Positions 33,867 to 42,845 of a DNA stretch of 64,000 nt are shown here, one piece after another. Position numbers and translations under genes: made by a program. Position 1 is the stretch's first letter. Each line of letters begins with the position of its first letter. Below the pieces are notes generated by a model. It was not told the origin of the DNA and did not search any database. It saw only the letters and a program-made list of their open reading frames with translations. The DNA is taken from the NCBI RefSeq assembly GCF_028288185.1, contig NZ_JAQBOF010000038.1, positions 1 through 64,000 on the forward strand, written 5' to 3'. The DNA is from Mucilaginibacter sp. (GTDB lineage Bacteria; Bacteroidota; Bacteroidia; Sphingobacteriales; Sphingobacteriaceae).

Positions 33867-35549
33867 ATGACTAAGAAAATATACCTTACTATTTTGTCGC
33901 TATGCATTTTGACGCTTACACTTTTTGCACAAAGCATCAACAGTGTAAAACTGGTTACGTTAAAACCGATGCTTTATGAAAAAACCGAATTTGACATCAC
34001 ACTAACTGCCGATTGGCAAAATCCCTATTTGCAGGAAGATGTTGCGTTAAATATGGTGCTGCATACCCCGTCAGGTAAAAAATTGGTATTGCCTTGTTAT
34101 TATGAGTCGGGCGAGAGCGGTGCCGCATCCTTGTGGAAAGCTCGGTTCGCACCGCAGGAGAAAGGGAAATATACGTATGCTTTTGAGTTTAGTAAAGCTG
34201 GTAGTGTGGTTACGCATTCTAAAGATGAATCGTTTATTTCTTCGCCGTCGGGTAAAAATGGTTTCCTGCATCCCCAAAATAATTGGGAGTTCCAGTTTGA
34301 TAATGGCAAACCGTTCCGTGGTATTGGTGAGAACATTGGCTGGGAATCGCGAAAGAGTGACGACTCTAAATTTTTTAGAGAACTGCAACAGAAACCTAAG
34401 TATGATTATGAATATATGCTACCATCGTTAGCAGCGCATGGCGGTAACTTTTTCCGTACCTGGGTATGCAATTTTAATTTACCGTTGGATTGGCACCGTA
34501 ACTTTAACAGTAACCGTTATGAACCATCGGACGCTTATTATAACCCCAGCGCCATTAAAAAGATCGACCGCCTATTTAACCTTTGCGACTCGTTGGGTTT
34601 ATGTGTAATGCTAACGCTTGGTCCGGGTAATTACAGTCCACGCGATGGTGGCTTTTCGCCAACGGCTGCTGATTTTTTTGTGAACCCAAAATCTATGGAG
34701 CGCTATAAAAACCGCCTGCGCTATTTTGTGGCCCGATGGGGATACAGCACCAGCGTGGGAGCGTGGGAGTTTTTTAACGAAGTAGATAATGTACAGTTTG
34801 GTAATAAAAACAAAGCTATCAGTGCAGATTCTATTGTTAACTGGCATGGCGAAATGAGCACCTATCTTAAATCTATAGATCCATATAATCACCTGGTAAC
34901 AACAAGCATATCGCACCGCGACCTGAAAGGAATGAATGATTTGCCGCACCTGGATTTTAACCAGAAACATATCTACAAAAACACGGCATCTATCCCTCAA
35001 AACATTGATCAATACGAAAAGAACTTTAATAAACCTTACGTAATTGGCGAGTATAGTTATGAATGGGATTGGTCTAAAAACTTTGATGATTTTGCGCCCG
35101 ATATGGATAGCGATTATAAACGCGGCTTATGGTACGGCTTATTTGCATCGACCCCAATACTGCCTATGAGCTGGTGGTGGGAGTATTTTGATAACCGCAA
35201 AACAGACGAGTATCTAAAAAAGATCCGTACAATTTCTGATAAAATGTTAGCAGCAGGTAAAGGTAAGTTTGAACCGGTAACTGTAGCCGCAGAAGGTACA
35301 ACAACTTACGGCGCTAAATGTGGAAGCACTACCTTTATTTACGCCTATAATTCAACATCGGCCGAAAAAAATATTAGCGTGGCTTTTAACTTTAAAGGCA
35401 AGCCGGTTAAGGCCGAGCTGTTTGATTGTGAGACCGGCAACGTTAAAAAAATGGTAATGCCGAAAGTGAAATTGGGTAAACTTACACCCAACCTAACATT
35501 GCCTGCTAACGGAGATATCGTATTGATGATTACTGAAATAAAGAAGTAA
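33867..35549 (+). CDS. DUF5060-type glycoside hydrolase, clan GH-A-like
   Basis: A 560-residue secreted protein. Residues ~22-125 form an N-terminal beta-sandwich like DUF5060, followed by a barrel with GIGENIGWESRKSDD, acid/base E305 in GAWEFFNEVDN and nucleophile E395 in YVIGEYSYEWDW. A C-terminal beta domain closes the protein. The retaining clan GH-A mechanism is implied by the two glutamates; substrate unknown. Its stop overlaps the next ATG by one base (TAATG). Confidence 0.8.
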   Translation: MTKKIYLTILSLCILTLTLFAQSINSVKLVTLKPMLYEKTEFDITLTADWQNPYLQEDVALNMVLHTPSGKKLVLPCYYESGESGAASLWKARFAPQEKGKYTYAFEFSKAGSVVTHSKDESFISSPSGKNGFLHPQNNWEFQFDNGKPFRGIGENIGWESRKSDDSKFFRELQQKPKYDYEYMLPSLAAHGGNFFRTWVCNFNLPLDWHRNFNSNRYEPSDAYYNPSAIKKIDRLFNLCDSLGLCVMLTLGPGNYSPRDGGFSPTAADFFVNPKSMERYKNRLRYFVARWGYSTSVGAWEFFNEVDNVQFGNKNKAISADSIVNWHGEMSTYLKSIDPYNHLVTTSISHRDLKGMNDLPHLDFNQKHIYKNTASIPQNIDQYEKNFNKPYVIGEYSYEWDWSKNFDDFAPDMDSDYKRGLWYGLFASTPILPMSWWWEYFDNRKTDEYLKKIRTISDKMLAAGKGKFEPVTVAAEGTTTYGAKCGSTTFIYAYNSTSAEKNISVAFNFKGKPVKAELFDCETGNVKKMVMPKVKLGKLTPNLTLPANGDIVLMITEIKK

Positions 35550-36712
35550 TGAATAAACAACTGCGCCAAATAATAACACTTTTTTTCCTAATATTTTTCG
35601 CACAAATTTCTACTGCGCAAGATAAAAATATATTGCCTGATTGGGCATTTGGTGGTTTTACGCGGCCCGCCGGGATCAACCCGATCATTTCGCCTGATAT
35701 TGATGCAACGTTCCTGGACCCGATGAGCAAGTCGACTATACATTGGGAAGCTAACGATACGTTTAATCCAGCGGCAACGGTAAAGAACGGGCGAATTGTT
35801 GTGCTTTACCGGTCCGAAGATAAAAGCGGGGTAAATATTGGTACCCGTACCTCGCGGTTAGGTTATGCCAGCAGTACCGATGGCCGGCACTTTACCCGTA
35901 AAACCGAACCTGTTTTTTACCCGGCAGATGATAGCCAGAAAGAATACGAATGGCCCGGCGGTTGCGAGGATCCGCGTGTAGCCGTAACAGAAGACGGTAC
36001 TTATGTAGTACTCTATACCCAATGGAACCGCAAAGTGCCGCGCTTAGGCGTAGCAACATCAAAGGACCTGATCCATTGGGACAAACACGGGCCGATATTT
36101 AAAACAGCTTATGATGGCAAATTTTTTAATATCGCCAGTAAATCGGCTTCTATTCTAACACAACTAAAAGGAGATAAACAGGTAATTGCCAAAGTGAACG
36201 GCAAATATTTTATATACTGGGGCGAGCAGCATGTTTACGCGGCAACGTCAACTAATCTGGTAGATTGGTCGCCATTGGTTGATGATAAGGGTGATCTGTT
36301 AATACTGGCATCGCCACGCAAAGGTTTTTTTGACAGCGACCTAACCGAGTGCGGTCCGCCCGCCATACTGACTAAAAAGGGCATCATCCTTTTCTACAAT
36401 GGCAAAAATCATCTCGGTAATGGCGGCGATAAGCGCTTTAACGGTAACTCGTACTGCGCCGGGCAAATGCTGTTTGATAAAGCCGATCCAACTAAACTGA
36501 TGGCCCGTTTAGATGTGCCTTTTCTTCGCCCCATGGAGCCATTTGAAAAAAGCGGACAATACGTAAACGGCACCGTGTTTATTGAAGGCATGGCCTGGTT
36601 TAAACATAAATGGTATTTGTATTATGGCTGTGCCGACTCACGGGTTGGCGTAGCTGTTTATGACCCAACGCATCCGGCTGCGCCGGACCCAATTACAAAT
36701 GAGGTTAAGTAA
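35549..36712 (+). CDS. glycoside hydrolase family 130-like protein
   Basis: A 387-residue secreted five-bladed-propeller enzyme of the GH130 type. FNPAATVKNGRIVVLYRSED, WPGGCEDPRVA with the probable catalytic D141, and the late LYYGCADSRVGVAVYDP block are characteristic. GH130 enzymes are beta-mannoside phosphorylases or beta-1,2-mannosidases; a secreted copy with a signal peptide is more likely a hydrolase. It ends the operon and faces a convergent binding-protein gene. Confidence 0.82.
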   Translation: MNKQLRQIITLFFLIFFAQISTAQDKNILPDWAFGGFTRPAGINPIISPDIDATFLDPMSKSTIHWEANDTFNPAATVKNGRIVVLYRSEDKSGVNIGTRTSRLGYASSTDGRHFTRKTEPVFYPADDSQKEYEWPGGCEDPRVAVTEDGTYVVLYTQWNRKVPRLGVATSKDLIHWDKHGPIFKTAYDGKFFNIASKSASILTQLKGDKQVIAKVNGKYFIYWGEQHVYAATSTNLVDWSPLVDDKGDLLILASPRKGFFDSDLTECGPPAILTKKGIILFYNGKNHLGNGGDKRFNGNSYCAGQMLFDKADPTKLMARLDVPFLRPMEPFEKSGQYVNGTVFIEGMAWFKHKWYLYYGCADSRVGVAVYDPTHPAAPDPITNEVK

Positions 36713-36730
36713 AAATTAGCTGTTTATAAC

Positions 36731-37642
36731 CTATTTACTTGCAAATCCATATTTACGGTAAATGGCTTTAGCTGTAGGGCTTATTAAAAAATCCATAAAT
36801 AGCTTTGCGGCTTCTGCGTGTGGCGCGTCTTTTAATAATCCGGCTATGTAAGCGGCATTAATGTTTTCATTTGCGGGTATCTCTACCATATCAACCGGGT
36901 GTTTAAGCATCATTTGATAATAAGCTTCGCTATACCATACCGGTGCCGCGTCGGATTGATTGTACATTATCCGCATGGGTGTTTGGCGGTGATGGATCTG
37001 GGTTAAATAAGTGGTGCTATCTTTTATTTTGTCCTCCATTATGGTTTTGCGCAAGGTTTCGGTGCCGGCTATTACGTAGGCTTTTTCTATTTGTTTGCCT
37101 ATACCTTCCCACTCGGGGTTGGGCATACTTACGCGTACATCGGGCCGGGCCAGGTCCTTCAACCCTTTTATCTTTTTTGGATTACCCTTTTGTACCATAA
37201 TGGCCAGGTTGTTAGAAGCATAGGTTTCGGTAGCGGCGAAGTATTGAGGCATTTCGTCAAAAGCGCTTTTGCCTGCGGTATAAATATCAGGTTTTAAAGT
37301 AATGCGCATATTGCCGATAGTGACAGACCCCCCGGCGATCTGCTTTGCTAAAATACCGGGCGGCAATGTTTCTGCAAAAATGCGCTGGTATTGCGGATGT
37401 TCTTTTTTAAATGCCGCCAGCAAATCATCAATACACATAAACTGGTTGCCGGCAAAAAATATTACTAATTGCGGGTCATTAATATCGCCAAACAGATCGG
37501 GTACGTTATCAATGCCAGGTATAGTAAACATTACTTTACTGGGTGGCGGGGTGTTCCATGGTGGGTCAAAACTATGATCCTGTGCTTTTACAAGGCTGGT
37601 TAACACGGTTAATATTAATGCTATGCGAAGGGAGTTTTTCAT
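36731..37642 (-). CDS. ModA-like periplasmic substrate-binding protein
   Basis: A 303-residue secreted protein (signal peptide MKNSLRIALILTVLTSLVKA) of the extracellular solute-binding group used for molybdate or tungstate. FFAGNQFMCIDDLLAAFKKEHP at the start and ASNNLAIMVQKGNPKKIKGL in the middle match this fold. No ModB or ModC transporter genes are adjacent, so the partner is elsewhere or it has another role. It lies downstream of tRNA-Met but behind a strong terminator. Confidence 0.78.
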   Translation of the reverse strand: MKNSLRIALILTVLTSLVKAQDHSFDPPWNTPPPSKVMFTIPGIDNVPDLFGDINDPQLVIFFAGNQFMCIDDLLAAFKKEHPQYQRIFAETLPPGILAKQIAGGSVTIGNMRITLKPDIYTAGKSAFDEMPQYFAATETYASNNLAIMVQKGNPKKIKGLKDLARPDVRVSMPNPEWEGIGKQIEKAYVIAGTETLRKTIMEDKIKDSTTYLTQIHHRQTPMRIMYNQSDAAPVWYSEAYYQMMLKHPVDMVEIPANENINAAYIAGLLKDAPHAEAAKLFMDFLISPTAKAIYRKYGFASK

Positions 37643-37654
37643 AAGTGTTTTAAT

Positions 37655-37689
37655 GAAAAAAGGCTTTTAAGGGTAACCCTTAAAAGCCT
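37655..37689 (-). terminator. rho-independent terminator after tRNA-Met
   Basis: A perfect 13-bp stem AGGCTTTTAAGGG/CCCTTAAAAGCCT (37661-37673 and 37677-37689) with a 3-nt loop is followed on the minus strand by a run of Ts (six As at 37655-37660 on the plus strand). It lies 11 bases after the 3' end of the tRNA and before the ModA-like start. Confidence 0.9.
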
Positions 37690-37700
37690 GACTGTCAATG

Positions 37701-37774
37701 TAGCGGGGAGCAGGATCGAACTGCCGACCTTAGGGTTATGAATCCTACGCTCTAACCATCTGAGCTACCCCGCC
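37701..37774 (-). tRNA. tRNA-Met (CAT anticodon)
   Basis: The minus strand folds as a tRNA: acceptor GGCGGGG pairs with CCCCGCT (one G-U), the D arm contains AGCTCAGATGGTTAGAGC, the anticodon arm GTAGGATTCATAACCCTA gives anticodon CAT, and the T arm reads GGCAGTTCGATCCTGC. Discriminator base is A; CCA is not encoded. The regular acceptor pairing argues against initiator tRNA. A lysidine-modified Ile-tRNA also reads as CAT and cannot be fully excluded. Confidence 0.93.
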
Positions 37775-37934
37775 GTTTATTTCTTGGAAGCATTATTTAA
37801 GTTAAAGCTAATCTATTGATTACATTCGCCTTAAATATTTACCTCCTTAAAAAGGTTTGCAAATATAGGGAAAATTCGTTTCCTTTAGAAAAAATGTTAA
37901 TATTGTGGCTTAAGCCCTGAATTATAGACCCCTT

Positions 37935-38315
37935 ATGTCTGAGAAGAAAAAATTTAATATTGAGTATGAAATAAAATCGTCACCACGAATATTATATACT
38001 TTCCTAAATGAGCCCAACGGGCTTACCCAATGGTTTGCTGATGATGTAAGCGTACGCGACCAGATTTATACCTTTACCTGGGATGGTGAACAGCAAAAGG
38101 CCAAACTAATGGCTATAAAAGAAAACAAGCTGGTAAAATTTAAATGGGATGATGACGAGCCGCAGTGCTATTTCGAAATGGAAATAATACAGGACGAACT
38201 TACCAATGATGTGGCCCTGAGTGTTACTGATTTTGCCACCGAAGAAACTATTGGCGAACGCAAACTGATCTGGGATAACCAGATACAGTACCTTATTAGC
38301 GTACTGGGCGCATAA
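37935..38315 (+). CDS. START-like (AHSA1-type) domain protein
   Basis: A 126-residue cytoplasmic protein of the SRPBCC/START-like superfamily. It begins FNIEYEIKSSPRILYTFLNEPNGLTQWFADDV, a helix-grip fold start, and ends with the long C-terminal helix region GERKLIWDNQIQYLISVLGA. Members bind small hydrophobic ligands or protein clients; the ligand is unknown. It ends 28 bases before the LptF/G-type gene, suggesting an operon. Confidence 0.85.
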   Translation: MSEKKKFNIEYEIKSSPRILYTFLNEPNGLTQWFADDVSVRDQIYTFTWDGEQQKAKLMAIKENKLVKFKWDDDEPQCYFEMEIIQDELTNDVALSVTDFATEETIGERKLIWDNQIQYLISVLGA

Positions 38316-38343
38316 AGCTTTAATTATTTCGTTAATTTGTAAC

Positions 38344-39789
38344 GTGAAGAAGCTGCACCTTTTATTACTCAAATCTTTCATCAGGCCATTTTTAGTGACC
38401 TTTTTGATAGTAATGTTTGTGTTGTTGATGCTATTTTTATGGAAATACATTGACGACCTTATAGGTAAAGGTTTTGAGTGGTACGTTATTTTAGAGTTGA
38501 TGCTGTATGCTTCGGCTACTAATGTGGCTATGGCGCTCCCACTGTCTGTATTGCTCTCCTCCATCATGACCTATGGTAGTTTGGGAGAAAATTATGAGTT
38601 GGTTGCTATTAAATCTGCCGGTATATCATTAAACCGGGCTGTCTATCCCATGTTTGTGGTGGTGCTTCTGTTAAGCATAAGCGCGTTTTTCTTTTCTGAT
38701 TACATGCTTCCAAAGGCAAATCTTAAATATTATTCGTTGCTGTATGATGCCCGTAACCAAAAGTCGGCCAATTTTTTGCCCGAGGGTGTGTTTAGCAACA
38801 GCTTCCCCAACTTTACCATACGTGTAGATAAAAAGGACGAAGACGGGCAAACGCTGCACGGCCTTACTATCTATAAAAAAACGGTTGATAATGACCCTGC
38901 ATATGTAATGAAGGCCAAAACCGGCAGAATGTACCGGTCGAACGATAACCGTTACCTGATCATAGAGCTTGAAGATGGCATACGTTATGCGGAAACACCT
39001 GGAGGGAATAATTTTAACCCTAACCCGCGGCAAGTGTTTACCCGCTTTAGGTTTAAATCAGCTCGAAATAAGCTTGACCTTGCCGGCCTTGCATTTAAAC
39101 GTACCGACCCCAACGGTTTTAGGGGCGCTTTCCAGATGATGGATAGAAGGTTATTAAAAGATACCATGGCCATCATGGGCCATTTTATTGATAGCAGCGG
39201 CAGGGCCAATTATCCGTTAATAAGGGCTTATATTAAATACTTTTCTATTCCCGCAAAATCAGACGCTGTAAAAACCTATGTTGCCTATAAACACGGTGCT
39301 ATGGAGTATGGCGATAACTCTGCAAAATCAAGCTATATTACCAACGCGATAAGTGAGGCCAGGTCCATCCAGGACTTGGTGAAGGTAAAGGCCGACCGTA
39401 TGGACGAATTGATTAAAAATCAACGCAGCGCTTATGCGCAATATCAGGTAAAGTTTACGCTTTCGGTATCATGTATAGCGCTGTTTTTAATTGGCGCGCC
39501 AATGGGGGCAATTATCCGTAAAGGCGGGTTGGGTTTGCCGGTAGTTATATCGGTGATTTTCTTTTTGCTGTTTTATATCATTAAAACTATTGGAGAAAAA
39601 GCGGCTCACGAAGGCAATGTTTCCGGAATCTTTGGAGCATGGATATCTATCATAGTTATAACCCCGATAGGTATATTCTTGTCCTATAAAGCAGCTACCG
39701 ATTCTGCATTATTTGATATGGAATTATACAAACGTTTTTTCAATAACCTTTTCAAATCAAATAAAAAGGAAGACGATGTTGAAAAATAG
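38344..39789 (+). CDS. LptF/LptG family permease
   Basis: A 481-residue YjgP/YjgQ-type permease, part of the machine that extracts lipopolysaccharide from the inner membrane. N-terminal helices (KSFIRPFLVTFLIVMFVLLMLFLW, residues ~10-35, and two more) are followed by a large periplasmic beta-jellyroll region and three C-terminal helices around residues 375-465. It begins at a GTG. Bacteroidota often carry one or more such genes away from lptB. Confidence 0.9.
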   Translation: MKKLHLLLLKSFIRPFLVTFLIVMFVLLMLFLWKYIDDLIGKGFEWYVILELMLYASATNVAMALPLSVLLSSIMTYGSLGENYELVAIKSAGISLNRAVYPMFVVVLLLSISAFFFSDYMLPKANLKYYSLLYDARNQKSANFLPEGVFSNSFPNFTIRVDKKDEDGQTLHGLTIYKKTVDNDPAYVMKAKTGRMYRSNDNRYLIIELEDGIRYAETPGGNNFNPNPRQVFTRFRFKSARNKLDLAGLAFKRTDPNGFRGAFQMMDRRLLKDTMAIMGHFIDSSGRANYPLIRAYIKYFSIPAKSDAVKTYVAYKHGAMEYGDNSAKSSYITNAISEARSIQDLVKVKADRMDELIKNQRSAYAQYQVKFTLSVSCIALFLIGAPMGAIIRKGGLGLPVVISVIFFLLFYIIKTIGEKAAHEGNVSGIFGAWISIIVITPIGIFLSYKAATDSALFDMELYKRFFNNLFKSNKKEDDVEK

Positions 39790-39845
39790 TTAATAGAACT
39801 TCATAGTTCTATTATGTCGACTAGTTAAACCTTAATGGTAAATAA

Positions 39846-41531
39846 ATGCAATCAAATACAGTGACAAAATCTTTTTTTGCTGATAAGGCTTGGTGGCTTT
39901 TTGGATTTGTTTTAATTGTAAATTTTGCGCAATCACTATTCTCGCCTTTACTAAATGACGAGCCTTATTATTGGCTTTATGCTCAATATCCTAGCTGGGG
40001 TTATTTTGATCATCCGCCTATGATAGCGTTTCTAATAAAAATAGGCAGCTCTATATGTAATAATGAAATAGGTGTTAGGTTATTAAGCTCAATAATTGGT
40101 AGTTTAACTTTTTACCTCATTTATAAAATTATAGAGGGCGAGGCCGAAAAGCCCGTTAACTTTAAGCTGGTATCGCTTTTATTACTTTCGTCAATATTTT
40201 TAAATCTATACTCGTTTTTGGCTATTCCGGATACGCCAATGCTGTTTTTTGCAGTATTGTTTCTTTACACCTATCGCAGGTATTTAAATGCGGATAGCTT
40301 TTTAAATGCAGCTATATTAGCTATAGTAACATCGTTATTGTTATACTCTAAATATCACGGTATATTATTAGTTGGCTTTACCATATTATCTAACAGGCAA
40401 CTGGTTTTTAAAAGGTCGTTTTATCTCGTTTTCCTAATAACTGTACTACTGTATATACCCCATGTTTATTGGGAGGCGCAAAATGGTTATCCCACTATTA
40501 TTTTCCAGTTTTTTGAGCGGGCCAACGCGGTTGATATACAACATGTGTTAAGTTATCTGGGCGAGCAGGCTGCCGTTACCGGGCCGGTAATTTTGTTTGT
40601 ATTCAGTATTTTATCTAAACCCAAAAATCAGTTTCAAAAGGCGCTAAAATACAATGTGACAGGGGTTTTTCTTTTCTTTTTACTGTCCTCATTTAAAGAA
40701 ATGGTAAATGTGCATTGGACTGCCATAGCATTTCCCGCTATGCTTTGCCTGGCATATTTGTATATCGAAAACATTAAGATTAATAAAAATTTTATCTATG
40801 GGGCATTGATCTTCAACCTGATAGTGGTTATACTTTTCAGGCTGAATTTGATCTTTGATTTTCGTCCGATATCAAATTTTAATGATAAAAATCCAAAGCT
40901 AATGGCAACTATGCTAAAAGCTAAGTCAAAAGGTTATCCCTTGGTTTTTAGCAACATGTACAATGAGCCTTCATACTATAGGTTTTATACCCATGATGAA
41001 TGTTTTGCGGTAAATGATATCTGGTTTAAAAAAACACAATACAATTATCTGCCTCAACTGGAAGAAAAATTTGAAGGAAAGACTGTTTGCTATGTTTCTG
41101 ACGGGCCAATTGATAAATCAAGCGAAGAAGTTAGCGTACCACACGGAAACAAATATTTCCTTACTACCATTCCCGGTTTTTCATCTTTTAACAATATAAA
41201 AATAGATGTATTAAGCACGACCGATTTTAAAGCATCGGCCGAAAGCAAGATCCTGATTAACATGTTTAATAGATTGCCTCTTGCCGAAGAAAAGCTACTT
41301 AAATCGCAAGGAGCCTATTTGATTCTCACGTTCGTTAATAATAAAACCCAGGCCCCTTTTTATTATAGGTACGATAAATATTTAGATATAACTAACCCCT
41401 ATGGGGTAATTTTTACATTCGAGGCGCCGCCTGTTGCAGGCGAGTATAGGTATGTTTTCTCTATAGTAATACCTAACCATATTTATGTAGGCTTTAACAG
41501 CAAGATCTCTAATTGCAAGGTAGCGCTATAA
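39846..41531 (+). CDS. ArnT-like glycosyltransferase family 39 protein
   Basis: A 561-residue integral membrane glycosyltransferase of the PMT/ArnT type. The first external loop reads SPLLNDEPYYWLYAQYPSWGYFDHPP, containing the conserved acidic DE pair. About ten hydrophobic helices cover residues 15-340, followed by a ~200-residue soluble C-terminal domain. It transfers a sugar from a polyprenyl-phosphate donor to lipid A or another envelope acceptor; donor and acceptor are not known. Confidence 0.85.
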   Translation: MQSNTVTKSFFADKAWWLFGFVLIVNFAQSLFSPLLNDEPYYWLYAQYPSWGYFDHPPMIAFLIKIGSSICNNEIGVRLLSSIIGSLTFYLIYKIIEGEAEKPVNFKLVSLLLLSSIFLNLYSFLAIPDTPMLFFAVLFLYTYRRYLNADSFLNAAILAIVTSLLLYSKYHGILLVGFTILSNRQLVFKRSFYLVFLITVLLYIPHVYWEAQNGYPTIIFQFFERANAVDIQHVLSYLGEQAAVTGPVILFVFSILSKPKNQFQKALKYNVTGVFLFFLLSSFKEMVNVHWTAIAFPAMLCLAYLYIENIKINKNFIYGALIFNLIVVILFRLNLIFDFRPISNFNDKNPKLMATMLKAKSKGYPLVFSNMYNEPSYYRFYTHDECFAVNDIWFKKTQYNYLPQLEEKFEGKTVCYVSDGPIDKSSEEVSVPHGNKYFLTTIPGFSSFNNIKIDVLSTTDFKASAESKILINMFNRLPLAEEKLLKSQGAYLILTFVNNKTQAPFYYRYDKYLDITNPYGVIFTFEAPPVAGEYRYVFSIVIPNHIYVGFNSKISNCKVAL

Positions 41532-41642
41532 TGAGTCGGTATTATTATTTACAAAGCACAGACCCGAATATTTTTTATTATCAGTTAACTTTGTAGTTAT
41601 AAGCTGCGTATTGATAAATATGAAGCTGTCAAATTTGATAAA

Positions 41643-42845
41643 ATGCTAAACACCATACCAGAAGCCATAGAAGCTATAAAAGCGGGTAAAATTATAATTG
41701 TTGTTGACGATGAGGATAGAGAGAATGAAGGTGACTTTTTAACTGCTGCGCGCTATGCTACGCCAGAAGCTATAAACTTTATGGTACATCATGGCCGTGG
41801 ACTAGTTTGTGCCCCTATTACGCAACAACGCGCTACCGAGCTTGAATTGGAGCCTATGGTGAGCAATAACACAACATCATACGAAACCAATTTTACAGTT
41901 TCAGTTGATCTGCTGGAGGGTTGCACTACCGGTATTTCGGCTACTGATCGATCAAAAACTGTAATGGCGTTAATTGACCCAGCTACAAAGCCTGAGGATT
42001 TGGGAAGGCCGGGACATATATTTCCGTTGATAGCAAAAAATGGTGGTGTATTACGCAGGGCAGGCCATACCGAGGCGACCATTGACTTTGCTGTATTGGC
42101 TGGGTTAGAACCTGCCGGGGTTATATGCGAAATTATGACCGCGAATGGCGATATGGCCCGCATGCCCGAACTATTAGAAATAGCCAAGACATATGACCTT
42201 AAAATAGTATCAATAAAAGACCTTATAGCCTATAGGCTGGATGCCGAAACCATGATCAAGAAAGAGGTTTCTGTAAGGCTGCCTACTGAATGGGGCGACT
42301 TTGAAATGATAGCCTATACACAACTCAACACCGGCGAAAACCATATTGCTTTGGTGAAAGGCACCTGGGAGCCCAATGAGCCTATTTTAGTGCGCGTACA
42401 CAGCTCGTGCGTTACTGGTGATATATTTGGATCATGCCGTTGCGATTGCGGCCCACAGCTGCATAAATCAATGGAGATGATAGCTAAAGAGGGTAAAGGC
42501 GCCATAGTTTACATGAACCAGGAGGGCCGGGGAATTGGCCTTGTAAATAAATTAAAAGCCTATAATCTACAGGATAATGGCTTTGATACTGTTGAAGCCA
42601 ATATTAAACTAGGCTTTGGTATGGACGAACGCGACTACGGTATTGGCGCGCAAATACTGCGCAGTCTTGGCATATCAAAAATGCGTTTAATGAGTAACAA
42701 CCCTAAAAAGCGGGCCGGGCTAATAGGTTACGGATTAGAAGTGGTTGAGAACATCCCAATAGAAATAGCTTCAAACCCACATAACGAGGCTTACCTAAAA
42801 ACCAAGCGCGACAAGATGGACCATACCATCATGCGCGATCATTAA
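41643..42845 (+). CDS. ribBA: bifunctional 3,4-dihydroxy-2-butanone-4-phosphate synthase / GTP cyclohydrolase II
   Basis: A 400-residue riboflavin biosynthesis enzyme. The N-terminal RibB half has VVDDEDRENEGDFLTAA and the C-terminal RibA half has the zinc site SCRCDCGPQL and NQEGRGIGL. Together they supply both branches of the pathway from ribulose-5-phosphate and GTP. A TAACTTTG box at 41586-41593 may be its promoter. No FMN riboswitch is recognisable in the 111-base leader. The stop shares a TTAA with the convergent tamB stop. Confidence 0.97.
   Translation: MLNTIPEAIEAIKAGKIIIVVDDEDRENEGDFLTAARYATPEAINFMVHHGRGLVCAPITQQRATELELEPMVSNNTTSYETNFTVSVDLLEGCTTGISATDRSKTVMALIDPATKPEDLGRPGHIFPLIAKNGGVLRRAGHTEATIDFAVLAGLEPAGVICEIMTANGDMARMPELLEIAKTYDLKIVSIKDLIAYRLDAETMIKKEVSVRLPTEWGDFEMIAYTQLNTGENHIALVKGTWEPNEPILVRVHSSCVTGDIFGSCRCDCGPQLHKSMEMIAKEGKGAIVYMNQEGRGIGLVNKLKAYNLQDNGFDTVEANIKLGFGMDERDYGIGAQILRSLGISKMRLMSNNPKKRAGLIGYGLEVVENIPIEIASNPHNEAYLKTKRDKMDHTIMRDH

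Noticed and set aside
41532..41642. FMN riboswitch upstream of ribBA
   Set aside because: The leader is AT-rich and lacks the AGGGG-type conserved elements of the FMN aptamer.
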